Assembly (NCBI GenBank): GCA_964408805.1
Contig: CAYPAV010000003.1
Span: 248,001-312,000, forward strand
Reading direction: 5' to 3'
Source of the DNA: CAYPAV01 sp964408805
Lineage (GTDB): Bacteria > Pseudomonadota > Alphaproteobacteria > UBA8366
Length of the DNA stretch: 64,000 nucleotides
This document shows, piece after piece, positions 62,390-64,000 of this stretch (its first letter is position 1; each line of letters opens with the position of its first letter). Made by a program: the position numbers and the translations under genes. Below the pieces are notes generated by a model. It was not told where the DNA came from, searched no databases, and was given only the letters and a program-made list of their open reading frames with translations.

Positions 62390-64000
62390 CTATTCCGCGG
62401 CCGCCTCGCCGAAGCGGTCGCTAATTTTCTTTTGCAGCAAATAGCGCTGGATCTTGTTGGTCGATGTGCGCGGGAAATCGTCGACGATCTCGACATGGCG
62501 CGGCACCTTGTAGTCGGCGATCTCATCGCGGCAAAAATCAATGACCTCGCCATCGGTCAGGGCGGCGTCGGCGACCGGCATCACGAAGGCGAAGCAGACT
62601 TCGCCGAGGCGACCGTGCGGCGCGCCGCAAACGACCGCCTGATGCACCTTGGGATGGGTTTCGAGATAACGCTCGATCTCGGCGGGATAGGCATTCGAGC
62701 CGCCGACGATGAACATCTCCTTGGCGCGGCCGGTGATCTGGAGATACCCCTCGGCGTCGTAGCGGCCGAGATCGCCGGTACGGAACCAGCCCTCGGGCGT
62801 GATCGCCTGTTTGGTCGCCTCGGGGTTCTTATAGTAGCCCAGCATCACCAGATAGCCGCGCACCCAGATCTCGCCGTCCTCGCCGACAGGCCGGGGCGTT
62901 CCGGTTTCGGGATCGACGACCGCGACCTCGAAATCGCCGATCGGCTTGCCCTTGTTCTCGCAGGTGATTTCCAGAGGGGCCTCGAATTCGGTGAGCGTCG
63001 TCCCGCCCATGGTTTCGGTCATGCCGTAGACCGCCTGCAACGCGTCGAAATTCAGCGTCTCCTTGACCCGGCGCGCGAGCTTCGGAGTCACCGGGGCGCC
63101 GCCGATCCAGGCGGCCTTGAGACAATGCGTGTCCCGCGTCTCGACACCCGGAACCGACAGCAGGTCGATGAAATGGGTCGGAATGCCGCCCATGATGGCG
63201 ATCCGCTCCCGCTCGATCAGGTCGAGGGCGGCGGCGGGCTCCCACTGATCCATGGTGACGATGGCGCAACCGTGCTGCATTGCCGGCATCGTCGTCGCGA
63301 CACTGCCGGCGACGTGATAGAGCGGCATGTGGCCCAATACCTTGTCGCCCGGCTCCATATGCATGGCGCGGGCGAGGTTCTGCCCCTCGATCAACACGCG
63401 GTGACAGTGCATCGCCCCTTTGGGAACGCCCGTGGTGCCGGAGGTATAGATGATGATCACCGGGTCCTCCGGCTGGACCTTGGCCGCCGCGGCCGCCAAT
63501 GCCGCCTCTTCGGTCGGCGCCGCCATCAATTGCGCCAGCGAGGCGGTGCCGCGATGGCGATCGTCTTGCCAAAGCAGTACGGCGCGAAGCTCGGGCAGGC
63601 CGTCCACGCGGAGTTCGCCGGGGGTGGTCTCCTCGAATCCGGGCGCCATCGCCTCGATCATGCCGAGATAGTCGATCTCCCAATAGCGCGGCATCGCGAT
63701 CAATACCCTCGCGTCCGACTGGCGCAGGATGAACTCGACCTCGTGCCGCTTGTTGCGGGTGTTTATCGAGACCAACGTGGCACCAATGCGGCAGCAGGCG
63801 AAGAGGGTCAGGAGCCAATCCGGACCGTTGGTCAGCCAGCAGGCCACATGATCGCCGCGCCCGACGCCGAGGGCGAGCAGGCCCGAGGCCAGGCGGTCGA
63901 CCCGGGCGTCGAAATCGGCATAGGTGATCCGCTCGCCCATGCCGATGACGAATTCGTTCTCCGGCCATTCCGCGGCCGAGCGCTTAAGCGCCTCGCCGAT
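62390..64000 (-). CDS. Acyl-CoA synthetase (AMP-forming), partial (5' end outside window)
   Basis: The open frame continues through position 64000 (upstream residues IGEALKRSAAEWPENEFVIG precede MGERITYADFDARVDRLASG), so the start lies beyond the window. Visible are the P-loop VIIIYTSGTTGVPKGAMHC, ALQAVYGMTETMGGTTL, GWFRTGDLGRYDAEGYLQI, EMFIVGGSNAYPAEIERYL and the catalytic Lys in PRTSTNKIQRYLLQKK. At least 536 residues. It activates an unknown acid to acyl-CoA and lies upstream of the TauD and SDR genes on the same strand. Confidence 0.88.
   Translation of the reverse strand: MGEALKRSAAEWPENEFVIGMGERITYADFDARVDRLASGLLALGVGRGDHVACWLTNGPDWLLTLFACCRIGATLVSINTRNKRHEVEFILRQSDARVLIAMPRYWEIDYLGMIEAMAPGFEETTPGELRVDGLPELRAVLLWQDDRHRGTASLAQLMAAPTEEAALAAAAAKVQPEDPVIIIYTSGTTGVPKGAMHCHRVLIEGQNLARAMHMEPGDKVLGHMPLYHVAGSVATTMPAMQHGCAIVTMDQWEPAAALDLIERERIAIMGGIPTHFIDLLSVPGVETRDTHCLKAAWIGGAPVTPKLARRVKETLNFDALQAVYGMTETMGGTTLTEFEAPLEITCENKGKPIGDFEVAVVDPETGTPRPVGEDGEIWVRGYLVMLGYYKNPEATKQAITPEGWFRTGDLGRYDAEGYLQITGRAKEMFIVGGSNAYPAEIERYLETHPKVHQAVVCGAPHGRLGEVCFAFVMPVADAALTDGEVIDFCRDEIADYKVPRHVEIVDDFPRTSTNKIQRYLLQKKISDRFGEAAAE

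Overview
This is a GC-rich, densely packed chromosomal window of about 55 protein genes plus one stable RNA, with no rRNA, tRNA, insertion sequence or CRISPR array that I could see. It reads as a free-living alphaproteobacterium of Rhodospirillales type. The strongest evidence is a circularly permuted, two-piece tmRNA gene (minus strand, about 48745-49085, tag ANDNFAGEARIAA). An alpha-type SspB beside it, the carB-greA block and an RHH_4-type ribbon-helix-helix protein agree. A 100-N gap flanked by two identical 55-bp copies (47717-47926) shows that this is a scaffolded draft or metagenome assembly; removing the gap and one copy restores an intact gene.

Layout. 1-2.4 kb: end of a hydantoinase B gene, an AtzG-like small protein, an amidase and an NTF2-like protein. 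2.4-9.2 kb: an aminotransferase, then a minus-strand run ELM1-like / 2OG-Fe(II) oxygenase / unknown 632-aa protein / LysR, and an Lrp regulator. 9.3-13.9 kb: a solitary PD-(D/E)XK nuclease, greA and carB. 14.1-18.3 kb: a probable C3-sulfonate or similar 2-oxo-acid catabolic locus (ComD/ComE-type TPP decarboxylase, HAD, SDR, HpsN-like dehydrogenase). 18.4-20.6 kb: a class III cyclase with a nuclease-like N-terminal domain, and a GST. 20.6-25.4 kb: enoyl-CoA hydratase, tandem TauD paralogues translationally coupled to a CaiB-type CoA transferase, and a divergent luciferase-like oxidoreductase. 25.5-31.5 kb: a D-aminoacylase-type amidohydrolase, a fused HyuA-HyuB and its likely MarR-like regulator, with a tandem operator in the divergent promoter region.

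31.6-44.6 kb is mixed: M14-like peptidase (lower GC), sulfotransferase, clpS, methyltransferase, FAD oxidoreductase, DUF6134-like protein, D-lactate dehydrogenase-like flavoprotein, AsmA, RHH protein, alpha/beta hydrolase, and a CheW fused to a haem-less truncated-globin-like domain. 44.6-50.9 kb is mostly housekeeping: class I fumarase, a lipoprotein, an SDR, sspB, tmRNA, thyA, folA and a VOC protein. 51-58.8 kb: an acyl-CoA-dehydrogenase-fold monooxygenase, a soluble globin-coupled sensor, and a probable N-heterocycle catabolic cluster (maleate-isomerase-like, NicX-like, NicD-like, acyl-CoA dehydrogenase, acyl-CoA ligase). 58.8-60.6 kb: a caspase/formylglycine-generating-enzyme-like fusion split by one in-frame TAA. 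60.6-64 kb: SDR, a third TauD and an acyl-CoA ligase running off the edge.

The window as a whole suggests a metabolic generalist using hydantoins, amides, N-heterocycles, sulfonates and CoA-linked acids. The most unusual items are the CheW-globin and globin-sensor pair, the nuclease-like/cyclase fusion, the split caspase-FGE gene and the NicX-type cluster. Functions come from motif recognition by eye; no database search was run.
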